This document shows positions 1 through 6,288 of a stretch of 11,875 nt of DNA, piece by piece. Made by a program: the position numbers and the translations under genes. A model generated the notes under the pieces. That model was not told the origin of the DNA, did not search any database, and saw only the letters and a program-made list of their open reading frames with translations. Numbering within the stretch: position 1 is the stretch's first letter; every line of letters starts with the position of its first letter. The DNA comes from Bacteroidaceae bacterium. Lineage in GTDB: Bacteria; Bacteroidota; Bacteroidia; Bacteroidales; Bacteroidaceae. The DNA lies in NCBI GenBank assembly GCA_017557475.1, contig JAFYYO010000073.1, positions 1 to 11,875 on the forward strand, in the 5' to 3' direction.

Positions 1-1224
1 AGTCAAGTCATCCTGCATCCCACATTCTACCGCGAGTCTGCCGCAACTCTGACTGTCACACTGAAGGACGCGGGGAAGGTTGTCGCCGCAAAGACAGTCA
101 AAGCACAGAACAACTCAACAATCGTGCTGCCTGTCAAAAAGCAGAAGCTCTGGAGCCCCGAGAATCCCTTCCTCTACGATCTCACCTATGAAGTTAAAGA
201 CGCCAACGGCAAGGTCATCGACCGCGTGAATAGCTATGTCGGCATGCGCAAGATACACATCGAAGGAAACAAGACATACCTCAACAACGAGCCATTCTTT
301 CAACGCCTCGTCCTCGACCAAGGCTTCTATCCTGATGGCATCTGGACGGCACCTTCCGATGAGGCTTTGAAGCACGACATCGAACTCTCGATGGCTGCAG
401 GCTTCAATGGTGCCCGTCTTCACCAGAAAGTCTTCGAGGAGCGCTTCCATTACTGGGCCGACAAACTTGGTTACATCACTTGGGGAGAGGCACCGTCGTG
501 GGGTATGAACGCTAACGATCCTGAGGTTGCACGCAACTTCCTCTCCGAATGGACAGAGGAGATAGTTCGCGACCGCAATCATCCAAGCATCGTCACATGG
601 ACGCCCATGAACGAGGAATGGTGGCCCGATAGAGTTCAGTTCCCACGTTTCGTCAGCGACGTTTATGATCTTAGCAAAGCTCTCGACCCCACTCGCCCAG
701 TCTGCGACGTCAGCGGCGGCGTACACATCAAGACGGATATCTGGACAACACACAACTACGAGCAAGATCCCGCAAAACTGAAAGACGCCATCTACAACGG
801 GCAGCGCTGGTTCCAGACGCCAAACAACTATCCGGGTATTCCTCGCACGAATGTTGGCTTCAACCGCCCAACAGACAACGAAGTCTATGATTTCCCGCGA
901 TACGAGAAAGCCGACAAACCCTATCTTCTCGACGAGTTTGGCGGCATCAAGTGGGTGAAGGGACAGGACAAGGCAACAGGAAACTCCAATGCCTCATGGG
1001 GTTATGGCGAACCGCCGCACTCCCTCGAGGAGTTCTACACGCGTCTGGAAGGGCAAGTTGATGCCCTGATGGAGATTGCAGACAACGTCTGGGGCTACAC
1101 CTACACGCAGCTCACCGACGTCGAGCAAGAGCAAAACGGCATCTATTTCTACGACCGCACCTCGAAGTTCGATATGGCTCGCATCAAAGCCATCTTCTCA
1201 AAGCGGCCTGCTTCGAGCAAGTAA
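1..1224 (+). CDS. Glycoside hydrolase family 2 protein, C-terminal part (5' end outside window)
   Basis: The frame is open from base 1, so the start lies upstream; the internal ATG at 124 is not the start. About 407 codons are visible. The first about 85 residues look like the immunoglobulin-like domain that precedes the catalytic barrel in family 2 (it ends near W-S-P-E-N-P-F-L-Y, typical of beta-galactosidase and beta-glucuronidase relatives). The TIM barrel follows. The likely acid/base is the Glu of P-M-N-E-E-W-W (codon 613-615), and the likely nucleophile is the Glu of L-L-D-E-F-G-G (codon 934-936); both match family 2 positions. The protein ends soon after the barrel at codon 1219-1221, without a long C-terminal extension. 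Any signal peptide is out of view. Substrate cannot be assigned: family 2 covers beta-galactosidases, beta-mannosidases, beta-glucuronidases and others. Family assignment is firm, specificity unknown. A terminator follows 27 bases after the stop. Confidence 0.88.
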   Translation, partial: SQVILHPTFYRESAATLTVTLKDAGKVVAAKTVKAQNNSTIVLPVKKQKLWSPENPFLYDLTYEVKDANGKVIDRVNSYVGMRKIHIEGNKTYLNNEPFFQRLVLDQGFYPDGIWTAPSDEALKHDIELSMAAGFNGARLHQKVFEERFHYWADKLGYITWGEAPSWGMNANDPEVARNFLSEWTEEIVRDRNHPSIVTWTPMNEEWWPDRVQFPRFVSDVYDLSKALDPTRPVCDVSGGVHIKTDIWTTHNYEQDPAKLKDAIYNGQRWFQTPNNYPGIPRTNVGFNRPTDNEVYDFPRYEKADKPYLLDEFGGIKWVKGQDKATGNSNASWGYGEPPHSLEEFYTRLEGQVDALMEIADNVWGYTYTQLTDVEQEQNGIYFYDRTSKFDMARIKAIFSKRPASSK

Positions 1225-1251
1225 ATCCAACATCGAGCAAGTGAAACAACG

Positions 1252-1281
1252 AAAGGCTCATAGGAAACCATGAGCCTTTTT
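1252..1281 (+). terminator. Intrinsic terminator of the glycoside hydrolase gene
   Basis: A perfect 10-bp stem (AAAGGCTCAT, 1252-1261, with ATGAGCCTTT, 1270-1279) closes an 8-base loop and runs into five T residues at 1277-1281. It lies just after the stop codon, so it should end the upstream transcription unit. Confidence 0.85.
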
Positions 1282-1318
1282 GCTTGCTCCTTGAAAAAGA
1301 GGAGTATGGGGAGACGGA

Positions 1319-1406
1319 AAACTAACCGTGGCTAGTTGTCAAACTAGGCGTGGCTAATTCGCAAACTAGACGTGCCTAGTTGGCAAACTAGACGTGCCTG
1401 GTTGGC
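1319..1406. repeat. Tandem array of four 22-bp repeats (array 1)
   Basis: Four contiguous units start at 1319, 1341, 1363 and 1385. Each opens with AAACTA and is exactly 22 bp with no spacer. Units 3 and 4 differ at one base; units 1 and 2 are more diverged. A fifth start (AAAC at 1407) decays at once. Across unit junctions the sequence forms an inverted repeat, CTAGTT-GGCA-AACTAG in the best copies (1378-1393). The reverse complement of unit 3 matches a unit of the array at 10382-10601 at 18 of 22 positions. It lies after a terminator and well upstream of the next promoter. Function unknown. Confidence 0.9.
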
Positions 1407-1634
1407 AAACAACACACGTGAAGCAAGACAAGCCATTCAGCAGAAGACACATTGAAAACGCCGCACGTTGCATTTGCCAACGCAGCAGGCTGCGTTTGAA
1501 GAAGCACCCTGCTCCTCCTCTTTCCGTAAACAATACGAAACCATTTTCTCCCTTGTCGCGGCAAGGAGAATATGAAATAATGGGCCTAAATTGTTCAATT
1601 TCTCGCTTTTTAAGTTTCGTTAAGATACGATATG
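1407..1634. other. Intergenic stretch without a recognisable gene
   Basis: No convincing coding sequence is seen: the short frame at 1394-1720 has no family resemblance, overlaps repeat array 1 and the next promoter, and is not credible. Two hairpins are visible. One is a perfect 8-bp inverted repeat AACGCAGC/GCTGCGTT at 1479-1496 with only two central bases. The other is TTCTCCCTTG (1545-1554) against CAAGGAGAA (1562-1570) with one bulged C. Neither has a T tract, so they are not ordinary terminators. A small RNA cannot be excluded. Confidence 0.5.
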
Positions 1635-1665
1635 TTGGCAGATTTACATTTTCTCCTTACCTTTG
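1635..1665 (+). promoter_or_regulatory. Bacteroidetes-type promoter of the TPR gene
   Basis: A perfect TAnnTTTG -7 element (TACCTTTG, 1658-1665) has a TTG at 1635-1637, 20 bases upstream, in the place expected for the -33 element of the primary Bacteroidetes sigma factor. Transcription should start near 1672, leaving a leader of about 85 bases before the ATG at 1757. Confidence 0.7.
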
Positions 1666-1683
1666 CAGCAGAAAAAGGGAAGA

Positions 1684-1705
1684 CCCCCTGCCCCCCTTCA
1701 GGGGG
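1684..1705 (+). promoter_or_regulatory. Leader hairpin upstream of the TPR gene
   Basis: CCCCCTG (1684-1690) pairs perfectly with CAGGGGG (1699-1705) across an 8-base pyrimidine loop, inside the predicted 5' leader. No T run follows, so it is more likely an RNA stability or translation element than a terminator. Function is not shown by sequence. Confidence 0.5.
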
Positions 1706-1756
1706 AACAAGAGAGAATAAATAATAATAGAAATTGATTAAATAGTAAATAGAAAG

Positions 1757-3163
1757 ATGAAGAAACTGACTCTCGCCATGCTGCTCGCGCTCATCGGAGC
1801 AGCTGCAATGGCACAGAATTTCGAGAACAGCACTCTGGAAGAGCGCATTGCCTACACAACTGGAAACGCCGAGGACACCATCAAGCTCGCTAAAGGCTAC
1901 CTTACGATGTTCCAGCAGACGCGTGCCAACCAGGAATGGAAGGATATGTACGAGAACTACCAGTGGCTGAAGAAGTATGCTCCCTTCGCTCAGAACGGTA
2001 TCTATACGCAAAGCCCCATCATGTTCTACTACCTGATTAAGGGAGAACAGGATCAGGCTAAGAAGAAGCAGTACTTCGACGAAATGCTGGAGCTTTTCGA
2101 CCTTCGCCAGAAGAACCTCGACGCCATCAACACTTTCGCAAAGACGAAGAGCACGCTTGGCGACGTTTTGAGCGTGAAGGCCGAGTACTACAACTTCGTG
2201 GCTCAGGAGTCGCTGGGTGACAAATACGACCTTCGCGATTCTTACAAGAACTTTGCCGAGGCCATCAAGATGGTGAACGAGCAAGGCGGCCGTGAAATCA
2301 CGGGCACTTTCCTCCAGACTTTCTTCCGCGTCAGCGATGCTATCTATAAGGCAATGCCCAACACCACTCGTGAGCAGTACCTGCAGGACTACTTGGACAG
2401 CAAGGAGGCTTGCGAGAAGATGCTCCAACTGGCTAAGGAAGCTCAGGAAGAGGGCGATACCACCAGAGCTCAGCAACTGTTGGCCACCTACGACGCTCCT
2501 CTGGCTGACATCGAGCAGGTCTTCTCTCAGAGTGGAGCTGCCGACAGCGCACAGCTCGTCTCCATCTACACCAAGAAGTTCGACGCCTATAAGGAGGACA
2601 TCAACAAGCTCAACTCGAGCCTGACCATCATGCAGAACAACGAGATTAGCGATGCCGACATCTACTATCAGTACGCCGAAGCAGCCTATGCCATCGAACC
2701 TTCCTACACCAGCGCCATCGGTCTGGCTCAAAAGGCACAGAAGGACGGTCAGCTCGACAAGATGCTGGAGTACTACAACAAAGCTCTGGAACTGGCTTCG
2801 AGCGATGCAAGACGTGGTCAGATCTGCCTCAACATCTGCAACGGCCTGACCAAGAGCAAGCAGTATACGGGTGCTTTGACCTACGCTCAGAAGGCTATCG
2901 CATACAATGCCGACCTGACGGGCAAGGCTTATCTGAAGATGGCCAACATCAACGCTCTGCTCGGTCAGTACGGAGAAGCCATCGCTTACTGCGGGAAGGC
3001 AAGCGCAGCCGACATTACTGTCAGCGGTTCTGCCAACCGTCTGAAAGAAAGCATCCAAAAAGCACAAGCCAGCCAGGCTGAAAACGCTAAGGCTCGCAAG
3101 GCTTACGACGACTTCAAGGCTCGCCAGAAGGCTGAGGAAGACTTCTGGAAAGGCGGAAAGTAA
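1757..3163 (+). CDS. Secreted tetratricopeptide-repeat protein
   Basis: A protein of 468 residues. Residues 1-19 form a Sec signal peptide (K-K, hydrophobic stretch, A-M-A before Q20), so the mature protein is probably periplasmic. The body is almost entirely helical. TPR-like helix pairs are clearest in the C-terminal half (about 300-430), for example around M-L-E-Y-Y-N-K-A-L-E-L (335-345), A-L-T-Y-A-Q-K-A-I-A-Y (373-383) and L-L-G-Q-Y-G-E-A-I-A-Y (401-411). The last 35 residues are a charged, probably coiled-coil tail. No catalytic motif is visible. Such proteins usually act as scaffolds for protein partners, but no partner is evident here. It is a single-gene unit with its own promoter and terminator. 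ATG 1757 fits the signal peptide; there is no strong Shine-Dalgarno sequence, as is usual in this phylum. Confidence 0.85.
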   Translation: MKKLTLAMLLALIGAAAMAQNFENSTLEERIAYTTGNAEDTIKLAKGYLTMFQQTRANQEWKDMYENYQWLKKYAPFAQNGIYTQSPIMFYYLIKGEQDQAKKKQYFDEMLELFDLRQKNLDAINTFAKTKSTLGDVLSVKAEYYNFVAQESLGDKYDLRDSYKNFAEAIKMVNEQGGREITGTFLQTFFRVSDAIYKAMPNTTREQYLQDYLDSKEACEKMLQLAKEAQEEGDTTRAQQLLATYDAPLADIEQVFSQSGAADSAQLVSIYTKKFDAYKEDINKLNSSLTIMQNNEISDADIYYQYAEAAYAIEPSYTSAIGLAQKAQKDGQLDKMLEYYNKALELASSDARRGQICLNICNGLTKSKQYTGALTYAQKAIAYNADLTGKAYLKMANINALLGQYGEAIAYCGKASAADITVSGSANRLKESIQKAQASQAENAKARKAYDDFKARQKAEEDFWKGGK

Positions 3164-3197
3164 GAACGCTAACGTTGACCCTAACGTTAAACACCAT

Positions 3198-3233
3198 AAA
3201 GCCTGCTATGCTATCTCGCATGGCAGGCTTTTT
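3198..3233 (+). terminator. Intrinsic terminator of the TPR gene
   Basis: A 9-bp perfect stem (AAAGCCTGC 3198-3206 with GCAGGCTTT 3223-3231), with further pairing of TATGC and GCAT inside it, is followed by a T run. Just upstream the 8-base word CTAACGTT occurs twice (3169-3176 and 3181-3188), which may be coincidental. Confidence 0.88.
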
Positions 3234-3286
3234 CGTATATAAAAGAATACTTTCTTGTAAAAAAAGGTTAAAAACAAGATGCATTC

Positions 3287-3318
3287 TTTGCTAAAGTAAA
3301 GAATTATTAGTAACTTTA
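3287..3318 (+). promoter_or_regulatory. Promoter of the oxidoreductase-Tat gene cluster
   Basis: TTTG at 3287-3290 and TAACTTTA at 3311-3318 are 20 bases apart and match the Bacteroidetes -33/-7 arrangement with one mismatch in the -7 element. A 7-bp inverted repeat, ATTCTTT (3283-3289) and AAAGAAT (3298-3304), overlaps the -33 element and could be a repressor or activator site; that is inference. Transcription would start near 3325, giving a leader of about 50 bases. Confidence 0.65.
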
Positions 3319-3337
3319 CACACTGAAACGTGCAAAA

Positions 3338-3354
3338 GACCTCTTCTAGAGGTC
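3338..3354 (+). promoter_or_regulatory. Leader hairpin before the first gene of the cluster
   Basis: GACCTCT (3338-3344) and AGAGGTC (3348-3354) form a perfect 7-bp stem with a 3-base loop, ending 21 bases before the ATG at 3376. It lies within the predicted leader and has no T run. It may stabilise the mRNA 5' end or affect translation. Confidence 0.5.
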
Positions 3355-3375
3355 AGACAAGCACAAATCAAAAGG

Positions 3376-4452
3376 ATGAACAGGATAAAAATCGGGATTA
3401 TAGGACTCGGCAGGATGGGACGCAAGCACCTCAAGGAACTTGTGGCCTCAGACTACTGGGACGTGAAATATACCTGCGACCTCAATCCCGAAAAAGCCAA
3501 GCATTCACACGAGATAGCTCCCAACGCCATCTTTACAACCGACGAGCGAGACCTCTGGAACGATCCGGAAGTGGAATGCGTCGGCCTTTTTGCTTTGGCC
3601 GACACCAGGGCAAGCCGAATAGAGAAGGCTGTGAAGGCAGGCATGCACGTCATCTGCGAAAAACCACTCGCCTATAAGCTCAGCGAAGAATGGGATGTGG
3701 TGAAGCTGGAAGAGTCGACAGACAAGTTCTGTACCGTCAATCTCTATCTGCGCAACGCTTGGTACACGCAAGCCATGAAGGACTTCGTCCACAGCGGAGA
3801 GATAGGAGAACTGGCTATCATCCGCATCTGTCACATGACTCCCGGACTCTCTCCAGGCGAGGGGCACGAGTTCGAAGGACCTTCCTTCCACGACTGCGGA
3901 ATGCACTATGTGGATATCGCCCGTTGGTATGCCGACTCCGAATACAAGACGGGACACGCGCAAGCTATCAGGATGTGGGACTACAAAGACCCTTGGTGGC
4001 TTCAATGTCACGGAACTTTCGAAAATGGCGTCGTTTACGACATCACTCAGGGCTTCGTCTATGGCCAGCTCGCTCTCGACCAGACTCACAACTCCTACAC
4101 AGAACTCATCGGCAGCAAAGGCTTTGTCCGCATGACGCACGACTTCAAGACCGCCGTTGTGGAGATGCACGGAGAGCACATGACAGAACGCATAGAGCAG
4201 CCTTATGGCGACAAAAACATAGACCGTCTCTGCAAGCTGATGGGCGAAGCAATCCTCACAGGCAAACGGCCTGACTCCCTACCCCGCTTCCGTGATGCAG
4301 CCATAGCGAGCGAGTATTCGTGGAAGATGCTTGAAGACGCAAGGAGAAACGACCTCCCCTCAAAGGGAACGCCTGAAGAGCTGGAACAGATTCACTACCG
4401 TCGTGCACACGCAACCGACGGCTACGGACTCATCGACAGACCTCACAAGTAA
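3376..4452 (+). CDS. Gfo/Idh/MocA-family oxidoreductase, cytoplasmic
   Basis: A protein of 358 residues without signal peptide, hence cytoplasmic. The N-terminal Rossmann fold starts at once with G-L-G-R-M-G (10-15), which binds NAD(P). The family's E-K-P motif is at 95-97, its Lys being the conserved catalytic-site residue. The C-terminal alpha/beta domain carries D-C-G-M-H-Y-V-D (173-180), matching the D-x-G-x-H-x-x-D signature of sugar dehydrogenases in this superfamily. Members oxidise or reduce a sugar or cyclitol hydroxyl. It is the first gene after the promoter, and tatA follows 43 bases later. Its neighbours suggest a keto-sugar substrate, perhaps reduction of 3-keto sugar taken into the cell; this is inference. 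The longer overlapping frame from 3330 is out of register and not a gene. Family is certain, substrate unknown. Confidence 0.9.
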   Translation: MNRIKIGIIGLGRMGRKHLKELVASDYWDVKYTCDLNPEKAKHSHEIAPNAIFTTDERDLWNDPEVECVGLFALADTRASRIEKAVKAGMHVICEKPLAYKLSEEWDVVKLEESTDKFCTVNLYLRNAWYTQAMKDFVHSGEIGELAIIRICHMTPGLSPGEGHEFEGPSFHDCGMHYVDIARWYADSEYKTGHAQAIRMWDYKDPWWLQCHGTFENGVVYDITQGFVYGQLALDQTHNSYTELIGSKGFVRMTHDFKTAVVEMHGEHMTERIEQPYGDKNIDRLCKLMGEAILTGKRPDSLPRFRDAAIASEYSWKMLEDARRNDLPSKGTPEELEQIHYRRAHATDGYGLIDRPHK

Positions 4453-4454
4453 AC

Positions 4455-4486
4455 CTTTAAACGCTTGAACATTTAAACTCTTAAAC
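4455..4486. repeat. Four degenerate 8-base repeats upstream of tatA
   Basis: The gap between the first oxidoreductase and tatA is mostly four contiguous 8-mers: CTTTAAAC, GCTTGAAC, ATTTAAAC and TCTTAAAC. All end in AAC and fit N-Y-T-T-R-A-A-C (with N at position 2 for the third copy). The last copy ends 9 bases before the tatA ATG. It could be low-complexity leader sequence or a protein-binding site. Confidence 0.6.
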
Positions 4487-4495
4487 TATACAAAA

Positions 4496-4708
4496 ATGAC
4501 AAATCAACTCTTATTCCTCGGTAGTCTGGGCAGCCAGGAAATCATCATCATCGCCCTCGTAATTCTGCTCCTCTTCGGAGGCAAAAAGATTCCCGAACTC
4601 ATGCGCGGCCTCGGAAAAGGCGTATCGCAGTTCAAGAAAGGCATGAACGACATTGAAGAACAAATCAATGCCGAGCCAGAAAAGAAGGAAGAAATACAAA
4701 ACAAATAA
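4496..4708 (+). CDS. tatA: Sec-independent protein translocase subunit TatA
   Basis: A protein of 70 residues with the full TatA plan: a short periplasmic N-terminus, one membrane helix (about 14-28), the F-G-G-K-K-I-P-E-L hinge (27-35), an amphipathic helix with G-L-G-K-G (38-42), and a charged C-terminal tail. TatA oligomerises with TatC to move folded proteins bearing twin-arginine signals across the inner membrane. No separate tatB is visible in this window, and many Bacteroidetes have the minimal TatA/TatC form. The next gene, 34 bases downstream, encodes a twin-arginine substrate, and tatC closes the cluster. The family is unmistakable. Distinguishing TatA from TatE by sequence is arbitrary in a one-copy system. 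Confidence 0.95.
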   Translation: MTNQLLFLGSLGSQEIIIIALVILLLFGGKKIPELMRGLGKGVSQFKKGMNDIEEQINAEPEKKEEIQNK

Positions 4709-4742
4709 CATAAGTTTAACCATCCTAACAAACAACTCTCTT

Positions 4743-6266
4743 ATGAAAGACATGTCAAGAAGATCGTTCCTCAAGGCAGGAACTGCAGCAACCGCTGCTC
4801 TCGCAATGGCTCCCGCTGATGTACTCGGCAAAGCTAAGAATGCAAAGAAACCCGCACAGACTGGTAAAATCAAACTCCTCGGCGTAGGCGTTGGTGGTCG
4901 TGGTCATGCTGACATCAACGGCGTTACCTACAAAGGCAAGGGCGAAGTTTACGACGACATCGAGTTCATCGGCATGTGCGACGTGGACTGGAAGTACGCA
5001 AAAGGCGTTCTCGACGAGTATCAGAAGCTCTTCCCCAACATGAAGTGCTACAACGACTACAAGAAGATGTATGCAGAGTTGCTGGACAAGGCTGATGCCG
5101 TTATCTGCGGTACTGCCGACCACACTCACGCTATCATCTGCGCAGAAGCTCTCGCTGCTGGCAAGCACGTTTACTGCGAGAAGCCTCTGACTCGTACCGT
5201 TTACGAATCTCGTCTGCTCACCAAGCTCGCTGCAAAGGCTGGTGTTGCTACTCAGATGGGTAATCAGGGTTCAAGCGGCGAAGGCGTGAACCTGACTTGC
5301 GAATGGATCTGGAACGGCGAAATCGGCGAAGTAACTCGCGTTGACGCTTTCACAGACCGTCCTATCTGGCCACAAGGTCTGGAACGTCCTACCGAAGTGC
5401 ACGAAATCCCCAGCACTCTTAACTGGGATGCCTTCATCGGTCCGGCTCCTAAGCGTCCTTACAACTCTATCTATCACCCCTGGAACTTCCGCGGATGGTG
5501 GGACTTCGGTACAGGTGCTCTTGGCGATATGGCTTGCCACATCCTGCATCCCGTCTTCAAGGCTCTCGACCTCGGCTATCCCATCAAGGCTGAAGGCAGC
5601 TCCACTCCTCTTATGTCTGACTGCTGCCCAAGTGCTCAGGTTGTTAAGTTGACTTATCCCGCTCGTCCCAACCGTCCAAAGGTTGCAATGCCTGAGGTTG
5701 TGGTAACTTGGAGCGATGGCGGTATCATTCCATTCCGTCCAGAAGGTCTCGCAATTGGTAAGAACCTCAACGTAAGTGGTGGTGGCGCCATCTTCTATGG
5801 AACTAAGGACATCCTCGTTGTAGGTTGCTATGGCGAGAAGCCTTACCTGGTAAGCGGCCGTGTTCCCGATGCTCCAAAGGTTTGCCGTCGAGTAACTGAG
5901 AGCCACCAGCGCGACTGGATCCGTGCCATCAAGGAAATCCGTGCAGGCAAGAAGGATTGGGTGAAGACTGCATCTGACTTCAGCGAAGCAGGTCCCTTCA
6001 ACGAAATGGTTGCCATGGGCGTTGTCGCTACTCGTCTGCAAGGCCTGAATCAGGTTCTGGATTGGGACGGCGAAAACATGCGCTTCACCAACATTCCTGA
6101 GAATGCTACCGTTCGCTCAATGCTGAAGGACGGTTTCTCCATCCACGATGGACATCCAACCTTCAACAAAGTATGGACTGATCCCGTTAATGCTCGCGAA
6201 TTCGCAGCAGAACTCATCAAGCCCAAGTATCAGAATGGCTACGTTCTGCCCGAACTGCCCGCTTAA
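4743..6266 (+). CDS. Tat-exported Gfo/Idh/MocA oxidoreductase, probable glycoside 3-oxidoreductase
   Basis: A protein of 507 residues from the ATG at 4743. The frame is open back to 4653, but that would overlap tatA and bury the signal; ATG 4752 is an alternative start. The N-terminus M-K-D-M-S-R-R-S-F-L-K followed by a hydrophobic Ala-rich stretch is a textbook twin-arginine signal. The Rossmann glycine motif G-V-G-G-R-G is at 49-54 and E-K-P at 146-148. The C-terminal domain has the W-W-D-F-G-T-G-A-L-G-D-M segment (252-263) followed by C-H-I-L-H-P, typical of the long exported sugar oxidoreductases that sit beside DUF1080 genes. The inferred role is periplasmic NAD-dependent oxidation at C3 of a glycoside, with tightly bound cofactor loaded before export. 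DUF1080 follows after 22 bases. Family and export route are strong; position of oxidation and substrate are inferred. Confidence 0.92.
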   Translation: MKDMSRRSFLKAGTAATAALAMAPADVLGKAKNAKKPAQTGKIKLLGVGVGGRGHADINGVTYKGKGEVYDDIEFIGMCDVDWKYAKGVLDEYQKLFPNMKCYNDYKKMYAELLDKADAVICGTADHTHAIICAEALAAGKHVYCEKPLTRTVYESRLLTKLAAKAGVATQMGNQGSSGEGVNLTCEWIWNGEIGEVTRVDAFTDRPIWPQGLERPTEVHEIPSTLNWDAFIGPAPKRPYNSIYHPWNFRGWWDFGTGALGDMACHILHPVFKALDLGYPIKAEGSSTPLMSDCCPSAQVVKLTYPARPNRPKVAMPEVVVTWSDGGIIPFRPEGLAIGKNLNVSGGGAIFYGTKDILVVGCYGEKPYLVSGRVPDAPKVCRRVTESHQRDWIRAIKEIRAGKKDWVKTASDFSEAGPFNEMVAMGVVATRLQGLNQVLDWDGENMRFTNIPENATVRSMLKDGFSIHDGHPTFNKVWTDPVNAREFAAELIKPKYQNGYVLPELPA

Positions 6267-6288
6267 GTAACATTTAGTTCCTACGACA

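Noticed and set aside
1213..1242. Repeated TCGAGCAAGT flanking the glycoside hydrolase stop
   Set aside because: Two 10-base copies spaced 20 bases apart look like a small local duplication; no further copies or function are visible.
1394..1720. A 108-residue open frame between the glycoside hydrolase and TPR genes
   Set aside because: It begins inside the repeat array, spans the TPR promoter and leader hairpin, and its product resembles nothing recognisable.
1610..3067. A 485-residue minus-strand open frame opposite the TPR gene
   Set aside because: The plus-strand frame has a signal peptide, TPR-like helices, a promoter and a terminator. The antisense frame is Leu/Val-rich shadow sequence without a recognisable domain and also runs through the promoter.
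4653..4742. Upstream extension of the Tat-exported oxidoreductase
   Set aside because: It would overlap the 3' end of tatA and put 30 extra residues before the twin-arginine signal; ATG 4743 places the signal at the N-terminus.
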